Assembly: GCF_026341815.1 (NCBI RefSeq)
Contig: NZ_JAPENX010000001.1
Span: 3,534,001 to 3,598,000 of the forward strand
Source of the DNA: Streptomyces sp. NBC_00572
Lineage (GTDB): Bacteria; Actinomycetota; Actinomycetes; Streptomycetales; Streptomycetaceae
DNA length: 64,000 nucleotides
Direction of reading: 5' to 3'
A program made the position numbers and the translations under genes. The notes under the pieces were generated by a model that worked only from the letters and a program-made list of their open reading frames with translations, did no database searches and was not told where the DNA came from. Positions within the stretch are counted from its first letter, which is position 1, and every line of letters begins with the position of its first letter. Positions 18,745 through 27,948 of this stretch are shown piece after piece.

Positions 18745-20322
18745 GTGATCGATATCAGCGAATCCGTGATGCAGTTCCTTCTGGCGTTGATCGTCGCCGG
18801 ACCGCTCCTCGGCGCGGCCGCCGCTCTCCTCCCGGCCCCGCCGGGGCTGAAGGGGAAGTCCCCGGACCAGGCCGTGCTCCGCCACGGCGTCACCGTCACC
18901 GGTGTGATCCTGCTGGCCGCGATCGTCCTCGCGCTCGGCTTCGACCACGACCAGCCGTCGAGGATGCAGGCCACGACGGACATCAGCTGGATCCCCGCAC
19001 TCGACGTGCGGATCCACCTCGGCGTCGACGGCATTTCCCTCCCCCTCCTGGTCCTGACCGCGCTCCTGACCTTCCTCTGCGCGCTGTACTCCTACTTCAA
19101 AATGCCCGCAGGCCCTTCCCCCAAGGGCTTCGTCGCGCTGCTCCTCGTCCTGGAGTCCGGCACCCTCGCCACCTTCGCCGTCCTCGACCTGGTCCTGTTC
19201 TTCCTGGCCTTCGAGATGGTCCTCATCCCGATGTACTTCCTCATCGCCCGCTGGGGCGGCGAGGGCAAGCAGGCCGCGGCCTGGAAGTTCATCCTCTACA
19301 CGCTGCTCGGCTCCGTCGTCATGCTGCTCGGCCTGCTCCTCATCGGAGTGAAGGCGGGCACCTTCGACATGGTGGCACTGGCCACCGACAACGGCCGTGG
19401 ACTGACCACGTCCGTGCAGGTCATCGCCGTTCTCGCGATCGGTCTCGGGCTCGCCGTGAAGACCCCGATGTGGCCGCTGCACAGCTGGCTCCCGGACGCC
19501 CACACCGCCGCCCCGACGGTCGGCTCGGTCCTCCTCGCCGGCGTGCTGCTCAAGATGGGCACGTACGGTTTCGTCCGGATCGTCCTGCCGATCGCCCCCG
19601 ACGGCATGCGGATCTTCGCCCCGTACCTCGCCGCGTTCGCCGTCGCCGGGATCATCTACGGATCGCTCGCCTGCCTCGCCCTCGTCCGGCCCGGCAACAA
19701 GGGCGACCTCAAGCGCCTCATCGCGTACTCCTCCGTCGGCCACATGGGCTTCGTCCTCCTCGGCATCGCCACCATGACCCCCACCGGAGTCAACGGCGCC
19801 CTCTTCGCCAACGTCGCCCACGGCCTCGTCACCGGCCTGCTGTTCTTCCTGGTCGGCGCGGTCAAGGACCGGTACGGCACCGCCGACCTCGACACCCTCG
19901 CGGGCGCCACCGGCGCCGCCCTCTACGGCCGCGCCCCGCGTCTCGGCGCCCTCCTCGCCTTCGCCGCCGTCGCCTCCCTCGGCCTGCCCGGTCTGGCCGG
20001 CTTCTGGGGCGAGATGCTGGCCCTGTTCGGCGCCTTCGAGCCCGCCGAGGGCCTCAGCCGCCCCGCGTTCCTCACCTTCATGGCGATCGGCGCCTTCGGC
20101 ACCCTCCTCACCGCCGCGTACCTCCTGCTCGTCGTCCGCCGCGTCTGCATGGGCGGCCCCCGACCCGCCGGGGAGACGCCGATCGCCGACATCCGGGGGT
20201 ACGAGTTCGCCGCCTGGACCCCGCTCGTCGCCCTCACCGTCCTCGCCGGACTCTGGCCCGCGGTCCTCCTCGGCCTCACCGACCCGGCCGTCCAGAAGCT
20301 CCTCGCCGGAGGCACCCGATGA
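18745..20322 (+). CDS. nuoM: Complex I subunit M (NuoM-like), antiporter-type proton pump
   Basis: A 525-residue multispanning subunit. Landmarks are LDVRIHLGVDGISLPLLVLTAL near residue 85, the helix with FLAFEMVLIPMYFLIARWGG carrying the conserved glutamate, KTPMWPLHSWLPDAHTAAPT with the lysine/histidine pump residues, and DLKRLIAYSSVGHMGFVLLG. GTG 18745 starts three bases after the nuoL stop, the only gene pair in this operon besides the first with no overlap; the stop overlaps nuoN (ATGA). Confidence 0.93.
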   Translation: MIDISESVMQFLLALIVAGPLLGAAAALLPAPPGLKGKSPDQAVLRHGVTVTGVILLAAIVLALGFDHDQPSRMQATTDISWIPALDVRIHLGVDGISLPLLVLTALLTFLCALYSYFKMPAGPSPKGFVALLLVLESGTLATFAVLDLVLFFLAFEMVLIPMYFLIARWGGEGKQAAAWKFILYTLLGSVVMLLGLLLIGVKAGTFDMVALATDNGRGLTTSVQVIAVLAIGLGLAVKTPMWPLHSWLPDAHTAAPTVGSVLLAGVLLKMGTYGFVRIVLPIAPDGMRIFAPYLAAFAVAGIIYGSLACLALVRPGNKGDLKRLIAYSSVGHMGFVLLGIATMTPTGVNGALFANVAHGLVTGLLFFLVGAVKDRYGTADLDTLAGATGAALYGRAPRLGALLAFAAVASLGLPGLAGFWGEMLALFGAFEPAEGLSRPAFLTFMAIGAFGTLLTAAYLLLVVRRVCMGGPRPAGETPIADIRGYEFAAWTPLVALTVLAGLWPAVLLGLTDPAVQKLLAGGTR

Positions 20323-21881
20323 CCCCCTTGACGGCGCTCGCCGGCGAGTCGCTCGTCCAGTCCGTCGACTGGCTGACGATCGCGCCCCCCACCCTCACGG
20401 CCGTGGTCGCCCTCGTCGTGCTCGTCGCCGACCTGTTCGTCCCCGAGGAGCGCAAGCGGCTCCTCGGCTGGACCGCGATCGCCGGCCTCGTCGCCGCCCT
20501 CGCGCTCCTCGTCCCGCTGCGGGCCGGCGACCGCTCCACCTTCTGCCTCACCGCGGACACCCAGGTCAGGGCGTGCAGCTACACGGCCGACGAATTCACC
20601 CTCGTCATCCAGCTGCTCGTTCTCGGCGGCGCGCTCCTGACGGCGCTGCTCTCGGTCACCGAGACCCGCGAGAAGCTCCCGGCCGGCGAGTACTGGTTCC
20701 TGCTGCTCTCCTCGGCGGCCGGCGCCGCCCTCCTGCCCGCCTCCCGGGACCTCGCGACCCTTGTCGTCGCCCTCGAAGTGGCCTCGCTGCCCGCCTTCGC
20801 GCTCGTCGGCCTCAAGCGCGGCGACCGCAGGTCCGGCGAGGCCGCGCTGAAGTTCTTCCTGTCGTCGGTGACGGCGACCGCCGTCACCCTGCTCGGCGTC
20901 AGCTTCGTGTACGCGGCGACCGGCACCCTGCACCTCACGGAGCTCGCCCAGCGCCTCGACGACGTGCCCGGCCAGCTCCAGACGCTCGCCGAGGCGGGCG
21001 TGGCCCTCACCCTCGTCGGCTTCGCCTTCAAGACGGCCGCCGTCCCCTTCCACTTCTGGGTGCCCGACACCTACGTCGGCGCCCCGCTGCCCGTCGCCGC
21101 CTACCTCTCCGTGGTCGGCAAGGCCGTCGGCTTCACCGGGCTCATCCTGGTGACGGTCGTCGCCTTCCCCTCGTACGCCGATGTGTGGGGCCCGGCGCTC
21201 GCAGCCCTCGCCGCGCTCACCATGACCGTCGGCAACGTCGCCGCCCTCCGCCAGCGCTCCACGCGCGCGTGGAGCGCGGTCCGGCTGCTCGCCTGGTCCT
21301 CCGTCGCGCAGGCCGGCTACCTCCTCGTGCCGATCGCGGCCGCCGCGTACTCCAGCGACGATCAGATCGGCGCCACCGTCGCGTACGCCCTGATGTACGC
21401 CGTCGTGAACCTCGGCGCGTTCGCGGTCGTCGCGCTCGTCGCCCGCAGGCACCCCGAGAACCGGCTCGCGGACTACCGGGGCCTGTACGCGGCGAGCCCC
21501 GCCGCCGCCCTCGCGCTCGCCTTCTTCCTCCTGAATCTGGCCGGTTTGCCCCCGGGTATCATCGGCCTCTTCGCCAAGGTGACCGTCTTCTCGGTGGCCG
21601 TCGACGCGGGCCTCGGCTGGCTGGCCGTGATCATGGGCGTCAACGTCGTGATCGGGCTGTACTACTACCTCCGCTGGACGGCGCTGCTGTTCCGCACGCC
21701 GGAAAGCGCGCCAGAAAGCACGCCGGACGGCGCACAGGTAGGAGCCTTCGAGGGCAAGGCCGTGCCCCACGCGGTCCCCGCGCCGATCACCCTGGCGATC
21801 GTGCTGACCGCCGCCGCCGGAGTCGTGCTGTCGGGATACCCGCAGCTCGCCCTCCGCTTCGCGGCGAACAGCCTCTTCTGA
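20319..21881 (+). CDS. nuoN: Complex I subunit N (NuoN-like), antiporter-type proton pump
   Basis: A 520-residue multispanning subunit, last of the operon. The core shows DLATLVVALEVASLPAFALVGL, the pump segment GFAFKTAAVPFHFWVPDTYVGAPLPVAA, and SVAQAGYLLVPIAAAAYS. The stop at 21881 is followed by 39 bases with a C-tract and the mscL ribosome site; no terminator is obvious. With it the operon encodes all seven membrane subunits (A,H,J,K,L,M,N) and three connecting subunits (B,C,I) but not D, E, F or G. Confidence 0.93.
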   Translation: MTPLTALAGESLVQSVDWLTIAPPTLTAVVALVVLVADLFVPEERKRLLGWTAIAGLVAALALLVPLRAGDRSTFCLTADTQVRACSYTADEFTLVIQLLVLGGALLTALLSVTETREKLPAGEYWFLLLSSAAGAALLPASRDLATLVVALEVASLPAFALVGLKRGDRRSGEAALKFFLSSVTATAVTLLGVSFVYAATGTLHLTELAQRLDDVPGQLQTLAEAGVALTLVGFAFKTAAVPFHFWVPDTYVGAPLPVAAYLSVVGKAVGFTGLILVTVVAFPSYADVWGPALAALAALTMTVGNVAALRQRSTRAWSAVRLLAWSSVAQAGYLLVPIAAAAYSSDDQIGATVAYALMYAVVNLGAFAVVALVARRHPENRLADYRGLYAASPAAALALAFFLLNLAGLPPGIIGLFAKVTVFSVAVDAGLGWLAVIMGVNVVIGLYYYLRWTALLFRTPESAPESTPDGAQVGAFEGKAVPHAVPAPITLAIVLTAAAGVVLSGYPQLALRFAANSLF

Positions 21882-21920
21882 CCCCCCCCACAAACGAAAC
21901 ACCTGGGAGCGAGAAACACC

Positions 21921-22376
21921 GTGCTGAACGGATTCAAGGACTTCATACTTCGCGGGAACGTCATCTCGATGGCCATCGGCCTGGCCGTCGGCACCGCGTT
22001 CACGAGCGTCGTCACCGGCTTCAGCAAGGCCTTCATCACCCCGCTCATCGGTCTCGCGACCGGCTCCGTCGGTGACTTCAGCGAGGCGAAGTTCAGCGTC
22101 GGCAAGACCGTCTTCCCCTACGGCCTCGCCATCTCGGCCGCCATAGCCTTCGTCATCACCGCCGCGGTCCTCTACTTCCTGATCGTCGCCCCGCTGGCGA
22201 AGGTCCAGGAGAAGTTCGCGAAGGAGGAGGCGGCCGACCCCAAGGCCGAGAAGCGCGACTGCCCCCGCTGCTTCACCGAGATCCCGGCGATCGCCTCCCG
22301 CTGCGCCCACTGCACCAGTGAGGTCGAGCCCGTCGCCACCACCCTGGAGAAGCTCGGGGTCCCGGCGGCCCGCTGA
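21921..22376 (+). CDS. mscL: Large-conductance mechanosensitive channel MscL with C-terminal zinc-ribbon-like tail
   Basis: A 151-residue pressure-relief channel of the plasma membrane. The N-terminal helix MLNGFKDFILRGNVISMAIGL and first pore helix with AVGTAFTSVV are typical, followed by a short extracellular loop and the second membrane helix YGLAISAAIAFVITAAVLYF. After the cytoplasmic helix comes a segment with two CxxC pairs (CPRCF ... CAHC, about residues 114-132), characteristic of a small zinc ribbon and absent from the E. coli channel. The GTG start has GGGAG upstream. The tail may bind zinc and assemble the pentamer's cytoplasmic bundle, or sense redox state; both are inference. Confidence 0.9.
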   Translation: MLNGFKDFILRGNVISMAIGLAVGTAFTSVVTGFSKAFITPLIGLATGSVGDFSEAKFSVGKTVFPYGLAISAAIAFVITAAVLYFLIVAPLAKVQEKFAKEEAADPKAEKRDCPRCFTEIPAIASRCAHCTSEVEPVATTLEKLGVPAAR

Positions 22377-22479
22377 TCACCCGAACGGCCCACAGCACGC
22401 CCCGGTGCGGCCGGGGGAACCGGAACCTCCCGCCTGGCGTTGACCAGTACGGAAGGGTCCACTGGACCTGGGGGTCCCT

Positions 22480-22496
22480 CCCGGACGAAGTCCGGG
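22480..22496. repeat. Perfect GC-rich palindromic hairpin (second copy)
   Basis: CCCGGAC (22480-22486), loop GAA, GTCCGGG (22490-22496), between mscL and htpX. It has the same core as the element at 9000-9020. It could act as a terminator for mscL, but the recurrence suggests a dispersed element. Confidence 0.55.
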
Positions 22497-22551
22497 GGCG
22501 GGCGACCACGAAGCACAGGGTTCCCCTGCCGCACCACTTGGAGGGCGTACC

Positions 22552-23415
22552 GTGCACCGCCGGCACAACGGGCTGAGGACCGCCGTACTCCTCGGAGGGC
22601 TCTCGGCCCTCATCATCGTCATCGGCAGCTTCTTCGGCCGTACGGGGCTGATCGTCGCGCTGTTCGTGGCGCTCGGCACCAACGCGTACGCGTACTGGAA
22701 CAGCGACAAGCTGGCGCTCCGGGCCATGCGCGCCCGCCCCGTCAGCGAGTTCGAGGCCCCCGCGCTCTACAAGATGGTGCGGGAGCTCTCCACGCAGGCG
22801 CGTCAGCCCATGCCGCGGCTCTACATCTCGCCCACCCAGGCACCCAACGCCTTCGCGACCGGCCGCAACCCGCGCAACGCGGCGGTCTGCTGCACCGAGG
22901 GCATCCTCGCGATCCTCGACGAGCGCGAGCTGCGCGGGGTCATCGGCCACGAGCTGAGCCATGTCTACAACCGGGACATCCTGATCTCCTCGGTCGCCGG
23001 AGCACTCGCCTCCGTGATCATGTTCCTGGTCAACTTCGCCTGGCTGATCCCCGTCGGCCGGTCCAGTGACGACGACCGCCCCGGGCTGCTCGGGATGCTC
23101 CTGGTCATGATCCTGGGCCCGATCGCCGCCTCGGTCATCCAGCTGGCCATCTCCCGCTCCCGCGAGTACGAGGCCGACGCCTCCGGAGCGCAGCTCACCG
23201 GCGACCCGCTCGCCCTCGCCAGCGCCCTGCGGAAGCTGGACGCCGGCACCAAGCAGCTGCCACTGCCCGCCGAGCCCCGGATCGAGACCGCGAGCCACAT
23301 GATGATCGCGAACCCGTTCGGTCCCGGAAGGGGCATGTCCAAGATGTTCTCCACCCACCCGCCGATGGCCGAGCGGATCGCCCGGCTCGAACAGATGGCA
23401 GGTCGACGCCCGTGA
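22552..23415 (+). CDS. htpX: Membrane zinc metalloprotease HtpX
   Basis: A 287-residue M48-family protease of the cytoplasmic membrane that degrades misfolded membrane proteins. Two N-terminal hydrophobic segments (about 10-50) precede the cytosolic domain with the zinc motif HELSH at 133-137 and a third-ligand glutamate near 207 in [11 protein letters not shown]. Two more hydrophobic segments lie between them (about 145-200). GTG 22552 follows GGAGGG at suitable spacing. The gene overlaps the next by four bases (GTGA), so the small YccF-like membrane protein is probably co-made. Confidence 0.93.
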   Translation: MHRRHNGLRTAVLLGGLSALIIVIGSFFGRTGLIVALFVALGTNAYAYWNSDKLALRAMRARPVSEFEAPALYKMVRELSTQARQPMPRLYISPTQAPNAFATGRNPRNAAVCCTEGILAILDERELRGVIGHELSHVYNRDILISSVAGALASVIMFLVNFAWLIPVGRSSDDDRPGLLGMLLVMILGPIAASVIQLAISRSREYEADASGAQLTGDPLALASALRKLDAGTKQLPLPAEPRIETASHMMIANPFGPGRGMSKMFSTHPPMAERIARLEQMAGRRP

Positions 23416-23819
23416 AGACGATCCTCAACATCATCTGGCTGATTCTCTGCGGATTCTGGATGTTCCTGGGCTACATGCTCGCGGGCGTCCTGCTCTGCAT
23501 CACGATCATCGGCATCCCCTTCGGACTCGCCGCCTTCCGCATCGGGATGTACGCCCTGTGGCCCTTCGGGTACACGGTCGTGGACCGCCGCGACTCGGGC
23601 GCGCCCTCCTGCGTGGGCAACGTCCTGTGGCTGATCCTCGCCGGCTGGTGGCTCGCCCTCGGCCACATCACCACCGGCATCGCCCTCTGCATCACGATTA
23701 TCGGCATCCCGCTCGGCATCGCGAACTTCAAGATGATCCCGGTCTCGCTGCTCCCGCTGGGCAAGGAGATCGTCCCCACGGACCAGGCGTACGGCGCGTA
23801 CGGGCAGCAGGGGCACTGA
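23412..23819 (+). CDS. YccF-domain inner-membrane protein
   Basis: A 135-residue protein made of two similar halves, each with hydrophobic helices and the repeated signature LCITIIGIP followed by FGLAAFR or LGIANFK. This is the YccF domain, found in small membrane proteins of unknown function. The GTG start overlaps the htpX stop by four bases. The duplicated CITIIGIP motif at about residues 27 and 93 shows the internal symmetry. A role in membrane quality control with HtpX is suggested only by coupling of the genes. Confidence 0.85.
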   Translation: MKTILNIIWLILCGFWMFLGYMLAGVLLCITIIGIPFGLAAFRIGMYALWPFGYTVVDRRDSGAPSCVGNVLWLILAGWWLALGHITTGIALCITIIGIPLGIANFKMIPVSLLPLGKEIVPTDQAYGAYGQQGH

Positions 23820-23827
23820 CGACACCG

Positions 23828-24847
23828 GTGGACCATCCGAACTACGCCTTGGTCTCCGGCGCGTACACGGTCGCCCTCTGCAAGGACGTCGACGGCCTGT
23901 ACGGGGACCCCGTCCCGCCGCCCCGCGCCCTCCACGAGCTCCGCGGCTGCGAAGCGCGTGGGGACCTCGCCCGGGCCGTCACCCAGGCCGTCGTCGAGGG
24001 CTCGGCCCCGTTCGGCACGCTCCACGTCCAGACCCACGACGGCCTCACCTGGCTCTTCGCCGAGGTCCGGGTCCTGGGCGCGCGCGGTGACGTCGTCACC
24101 GTCGAGTCCTCGGGCGACCCCCGCAGGGCCTACGGCGCGCACGGGGCCTACTCCTGCGTCAACCTGGTCCCCGTCTCGCCCCCGGAGCCACCGGAGCGCA
24201 CCCACACGGAGGTCACCTTCCTCGGCTGCTCCCCCCGCGGCGGGCTCCGCGACGCCCTGGCCGCCGGCGCGGAGGAGTTCGAGACCGTCCGCTACCAGGT
24301 CCTCAGCCATGTGGGAACCGCGCACCACGAGGCCGAAGCGGGCCGCATCACCGGCTGGGACACCTCGCTCCTCGCCCGCGGCCTGGTCGATCTCACCGTG
24401 TCCTTCCACCGGCACGGCCTGATACCGCACCAGTCCCGGGAGGTCTGGGACCTCTGGTACAAGGGCCGGCCCGCGGAGCCGGGCACCTGGCGGCGGTTCA
24501 CCGGCGCGGCGCGCGGCGAGTGGCTGAACCAGGCCGTCCGCAGGTCGTACGGCGCCCCGGAGATCACCCCGGACGCCACGTACGACCTCGACGGGACCGA
24601 CGTCACCGACGAGGACTCCTTCCTCTGCGCGCTCGGCGAGGCGGTGTACGGCCCCGGGCGCAGCTTCGGGGCCGGGGCGCCCGGGGCGATCGGCGAGGAG
24701 CTGGCGGGCACCACCCTCGTCTGGCACCGGTCCGACGTGGCCCGCACCTGCCTGGGCGTCCAGCCGTGGAGCGGACGCCGCCCCGCGACCTTCCAGGAGT
24801 TCGTCGACGGCCTCAGGAACGCGGGGGTACGGCTCGTCCTCGACTGA
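23828..24847 (+). CDS. Uncharacterised protein with barstar-like C-terminal domain
   Basis: A 339-residue protein. The last 90 residues follow the barstar (ribonuclease inhibitor) pattern: DGTDVTDEDSFLCALGEAV, then a GPGRSFG turn, then TTLVWHRSDVAR, ending TFQEFVDGLRNAGVRLVLD. The first 240 residues are soluble and unrecognised. No barnase-like or other secreted RNase gene is visible nearby, so it may be an orphan immunity protein or use the fold for something else. GTG 23828 begins nine bases after the yccF-like stop, and the 3' end overlaps the convergent permease gene by 35 bases. Confidence 0.7.
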   Translation: MDHPNYALVSGAYTVALCKDVDGLYGDPVPPPRALHELRGCEARGDLARAVTQAVVEGSAPFGTLHVQTHDGLTWLFAEVRVLGARGDVVTVESSGDPRRAYGAHGAYSCVNLVPVSPPEPPERTHTEVTFLGCSPRGGLRDALAAGAEEFETVRYQVLSHVGTAHHEAEAGRITGWDTSLLARGLVDLTVSFHRHGLIPHQSREVWDLWYKGRPAEPGTWRRFTGAARGEWLNQAVRRSYGAPEITPDATYDLDGTDVTDEDSFLCALGEAVYGPGRSFGAGAPGAIGEELAGTTLVWHRSDVARTCLGVQPWSGRRPATFQEFVDGLRNAGVRLVLD

Positions 24848-26051
24848 TGGCCCAGGCCACCACGCCCGCCGCCACGACTCCCGACCCGGCGAGGACCGGC
24901 CCGAGCGGCAGCGCGAACGCGAGGACCGCGCACCCCGCGAGGCCGAGCGCGGCGAGCGGCCGGTGCGCGGGCCCCAGGGTCCAGGCGGAGGCGTTCGCGA
25001 TCCCGTAGTAGACGAGCACCCCGAAGGACGAGAAGCCGATCGCGTCCCGCACGTCCGCCGTCGCGGCCACCACGGCCACCACCGCGCCCACCGCGAGCTC
25101 GGCCCGGTGCGGCACCTGGAACCGGGGGTGGACGGCGGCGAGCACGGTCGGCAGATAGGCGTCCCTGGCCATCGCCAGGGTCGTACGGGACACCCCGAGG
25201 ATCAGTGAGAGCAGCGAGCCGAGCGCCGCGACGGCCGCTCCGACCGTGACCACCGGCACCAGCCAGTCGGCGCCCGCGACCCGGGCGGCGTCCGTCAGCG
25301 GGGCGGGGGAGTCGGCGAGGGCGTCGGGGCCGAGGACGGTGAGCACGCTCACCGCGACGAGCACGTAGACGGCGAGCGTGATCCCGAGCGCGACCGGTAC
25401 GGCCCGGGGGATCGTCCGTGCCGGGTCGCGGACCTCCTCGCCGAGCGTGGCGATGCGCGCGAACCCCGCGAATGCGAAGAAGAGCAAACCTGCGGCCTGG
25501 AGAACACCGTCGAAGGTGAGCTCCCGGCCGGGCGCGAGCGGCGATGTCCCACCGGCCCCGAAGGACACCGTGACGACAACCGCGAGGACCGCGAGAACCA
25601 GTCCGACGACCACCCGCGTGAGCAGCGCCGACTTCTGAACTCCCCGGTAGTTGACGGCGGTCAGGGCCACCACGGCACCCACCGCCACCGCGTGCGCGTG
25701 CTCCGGCCACACGTACGCCCCGACGGTCAGCGCCATCGCCGCGCACGAGGCCGTCTTGCCGACCACGAACGCCCAGCCGGCCAGGTATCCCCAGAACGAC
25801 CCGAGGCATTCGCGACCGTACACATAGGTGCCGCCCGAATGGGGGTAGCGGGCCGCGAGCCGCGCCGAGGCCATGGCGTTGCAGTACGCGACGACGCCGG
25901 CGATCCCGAGCGCCAGGAGCAGCCCGCCCCCGGACCCGGCGGCCGCCGCGGCGGGCCCGAGCGCGACGAAGATCCCGGCCCCGATCATGGCGCCGAGCCC
26001 GATCACGACCGCGTCGAACACACCGAGGGACCGGCGCAGCTCACCACTCAT
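24813..26051 (-). CDS. APC-family amino-acid permease
   Basis: A 412-residue transporter with about twelve hydrophobic helices. The first helix has the family signature VVIGLGAMIGAGIFVALGP and the sixth region has FFAFAGFARIATLGEEVRDPAR, both typical of the amino acid-polyamine-organocation superfamily. ATG 26051 is the start that leaves the family N-terminus intact; longer in-frame openings run into alkB. The gene converges on and overlaps the barstar-like gene by 35 bases at their 3' ends. The substrate cannot be predicted beyond an amino acid or amine. Confidence 0.87.
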   Translation of the reverse strand: MSGELRRSLGVFDAVVIGLGAMIGAGIFVALGPAAAAAGSGGGLLLALGIAGVVAYCNAMASARLAARYPHSGGTYVYGRECLGSFWGYLAGWAFVVGKTASCAAMALTVGAYVWPEHAHAVAVGAVVALTAVNYRGVQKSALLTRVVVGLVLAVLAVVVTVSFGAGGTSPLAPGRELTFDGVLQAAGLLFFAFAGFARIATLGEEVRDPARTIPRAVPVALGITLAVYVLVAVSVLTVLGPDALADSPAPLTDAARVAGADWLVPVVTVGAAVAALGSLLSLILGVSRTTLAMARDAYLPTVLAAVHPRFQVPHRAELAVGAVVAVVAATADVRDAIGFSSFGVLVYYGIANASAWTLGPAHRPLAALGLAGCAVLAFALPLGPVLAGSGVVAAGVVAWAISRGRAVPPRS

Positions 26052-26074
26052 GCGCCGCAGCCTAGGGGGTGTCC

Positions 26075-26698
26075 CTAGAGCCCCGTCTCCCGCAGGGTGA
26101 TGTTGAGCCGACCCGTGAGGCCGAGCGCGGGATCGGCCGTTCCCGGCCAGACCTTCGGCACCCCGTGATGGACCCACCGGGAAGCCCCGCCGAACACGAA
26201 CAGATCGCCGGACGCCAGGTCGACGTCCTGGTAGGGGCGGCCGCGGCTCTCCTCGTTGCCGAACCTGAAGACGCATCGGTCCCCGAGGCTCAGCGACACC
26301 ACCGGCGCGCCCGAGCGCTCCTCGCGGTCCTGGTGCATGCCCATCCGCGCCCCCGGCGCGTAGAAGTTCACGAGCGCGGTGTCCGGCGTGAAACCGCCGT
26401 CGTCCCCGTACGCCTCGACGAGCGCCTCCCGGCCGAGGGCGACGAGCCACCCGGGCAACGGGGCACCGACGGAGTCGAGATAGCGGTACGGCACCCACTG
26501 CCGGCCGAGACACAGCGACCGCACCGACATGACACCCCCGCCGGGCAGCACGGTCTGCCGGTACGGCGCGGGTCCCCGCCCCCACTCCCGGCAGACGTCC
26601 ACCAACTCCCGCTGCCGCGCGAACGGGAGCCACGTGGGCACGTGCACCGCGCCGGGCGCGACCGTGGCCCGCTCGCGGGGGAACAGCCCCTCGGTCAC
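26075..26698 (-). CDS. alkB: AlkB-family alkylated-DNA dioxygenase
   Basis: A 207-residue Fe(II)/2-oxoglutarate dioxygenase that oxidatively removes methyl lesions such as 1-methyladenine and 3-methylcytosine. The iron ligands are in MGMHQDREE (HxD) and WVHHGVPK, and the 2-oxoglutarate-binding arginines in GRLNITLRETG near the C-terminus. NFYAPGARMGMH is a classic AlkB segment. Its GTG start overlaps the ogt stop by four bases, so two direct-reversal DNA repair enzymes for alkylation damage are co-expressed, as an adaptive-response style pair without a visible Ada regulator. Confidence 0.93.
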   Translation of the reverse strand: MTEGLFPRERATVAPGAVHVPTWLPFARQRELVDVCREWGRGPAPYRQTVLPGGGVMSVRSLCLGRQWVPYRYLDSVGAPLPGWLVALGREALVEAYGDDGGFTPDTALVNFYAPGARMGMHQDREERSGAPVVSLSLGDRCVFRFGNEESRGRPYQDVDLASGDLFVFGGASRWVHHGVPKVWPGTADPALGLTGRLNITLRETGL

Positions 26699-27192
26699 AC
26701 CGGGGCCCCCTCCAGGCCCAGGAGCCGCTCCTTGCGCTCAAGCCCCGCGGCGTACCCGCGCAGGCTCCCGTCCGCCCCGATCACCCGGTGACAGGGGCGC
26801 ACCACGAGCAGCGGATTGCGCCCGATCGCGGTCCCCACGGCCCGTACCCCGGCACCGGAGGAACCGATCTGCCGGGCGATCTCCCCGTACGAGACGGTCG
26901 TGCCGTAGGGGATCTCCTCCAGGGCCCGCCAGACGCGCCGCTGGAACTCGGTCCCGGCCTCGCTGTCGAGCGGCAGGTCGAACCGGTCCCGCCGCCCGTC
27001 GAAGTACTCGCCGAGCTGCTCGGCGACGTCCGCGAAGGCCTCGGGCGCGAGCGTCCACCCGTCCTCGACCTCGACGGCGCCCTTCTGCCCCGGCAGGGAC
27101 AGCGAGCGCAGCACGGCACGGCCCCCTTCGGCGAGTTGCCCGACAAGCAGCATCTCGCCCAGGGGGCCGTCGACGTACGCGTACACGGTCAT
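26695..27192 (-). CDS. ogt: Methylated-DNA-protein cysteine methyltransferase
   Basis: A 165-residue suicide repair enzyme that transfers the O6-alkyl group of guanine to its own cysteine. The active site is VRPCHRVIG with Cys134. The helix-turn-helix region IPYGTTVSYGEIARQIG and RAVGTAIGRNP match the family, and an N-terminal domain of about 75 residues precedes it. ATG 27192 has GGAGAGG upstream; longer in-frame starts add an arginine-rich leader. It overlaps alkB by four bases and leads a two-gene repair operon. Confidence 0.94.
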   Translation of the reverse strand: MTVYAYVDGPLGEMLLVGQLAEGGRAVLRSLSLPGQKGAVEVEDGWTLAPEAFADVAEQLGEYFDGRRDRFDLPLDSEAGTEFQRRVWRALEEIPYGTTVSYGEIARQIGSSGAGVRAVGTAIGRNPLLVVRPCHRVIGADGSLRGYAAGLERKERLLGLEGAPV

Positions 27193-27286
27193 GGCTGGTT
27201 CCTCTCCCCGCACGGGTCTTCCACGTCCAGTGTGCGGGGCCCGCCGAGCCTCGGGCTGGCGGTATTCGGACACGAGCCTCGACGGG

Positions 27287-27778
27287 TCAGCGGTAGTTCA
27301 CGAACTGGATCGCGAAGTCGAAGTCCTTGCCCTTGAGCAGCGCCTGCACGGCCTGCAGGTCGTCCCGGCTCTTCGAGCTGACCCGCAGCTCGTCGCCCTG
27401 GACCTGCGCCTTGACGCCCTTGGGACCCTCGTCGCGGATGGCCTTCGCGACCTTCTTGGCGTTGTCCTGGGAGATGCCCTCGGTGACCGACGCGAAGAGC
27501 TTGTACTCCTTGCCGGACAGCTGCGGCTCACCCTCGACGTCCAGCGACTTCAGCGAGATCCCGCGCTTGATCAGCTTGGTCTGGAAGATGTCGAGGATCG
27601 CGTTCACGCGCTCCTCGCCGTTCGCCTGCATGAGGATCTTCTCGCCCGACCACGAGATCGAGGCGTTGGTTCCCTTGAAGTCGTAACGCTGGGAGATCTC
27701 CTTCACGGCCTGGTTGAGGGCGTTGTCGACCTCCTGCCGCTCGACCTTGGACACGATGTCGAAACTGGAGTCGGCCAT
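27287..27778 (-). CDS. yajQ: YajQ-family nucleotide-binding protein
   Basis: A 163-residue cytoplasmic protein of the YajQ (UPF0234) family, small two-domain proteins that bind nucleotides; a Xanthomonas member binds cyclic di-GMP. Family marks are [12 protein letters not shown] at the start, [19 protein letters not shown], and the end [23 protein letters not shown] 27778 is the conserved start; an upstream in-frame opening adds 20 unconserved residues. It stands alone with tRNA-Tyr divergently placed 170 bases away. Its role in this organism is unknown. Confidence 0.93.
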   Translation of the reverse strand: MADSSFDIVSKVERQEVDNALNQAVKEISQRYDFKGTNASISWSGEKILMQANGEERVNAILDIFQTKLIKRGISLKSLDVEGEPQLSGKEYKLFASVTEGISQDNAKKVAKAIRDEGPKGVKAQVQGDELRVSSKSRDDLQAVQALLKGKDFDFAIQFVNYR

Positions 27779-27948
27779 GACTCGTGGCTCCTTGCTCGGA
27801 TGCTGTGGGGTACGACCCAACCCTAGGGGGTGCACCACGGCCCGAACCGCTGATCAATCCGGTGGCGAACCACCCCCCGGGATCAGGTATTGTTTACGTC
27901 GTTGCCACGGAACACCGCCGAAAAGCGGCTCCACGGCAGCGATCTCAT

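Noticed and set aside
16357..19821. An 1154-codon minus-strand frame opposite nuoK/L/M
   Set aside because: Low-complexity translation without motifs. The plus strand encodes complete complex I subunits with tight operon spacing.
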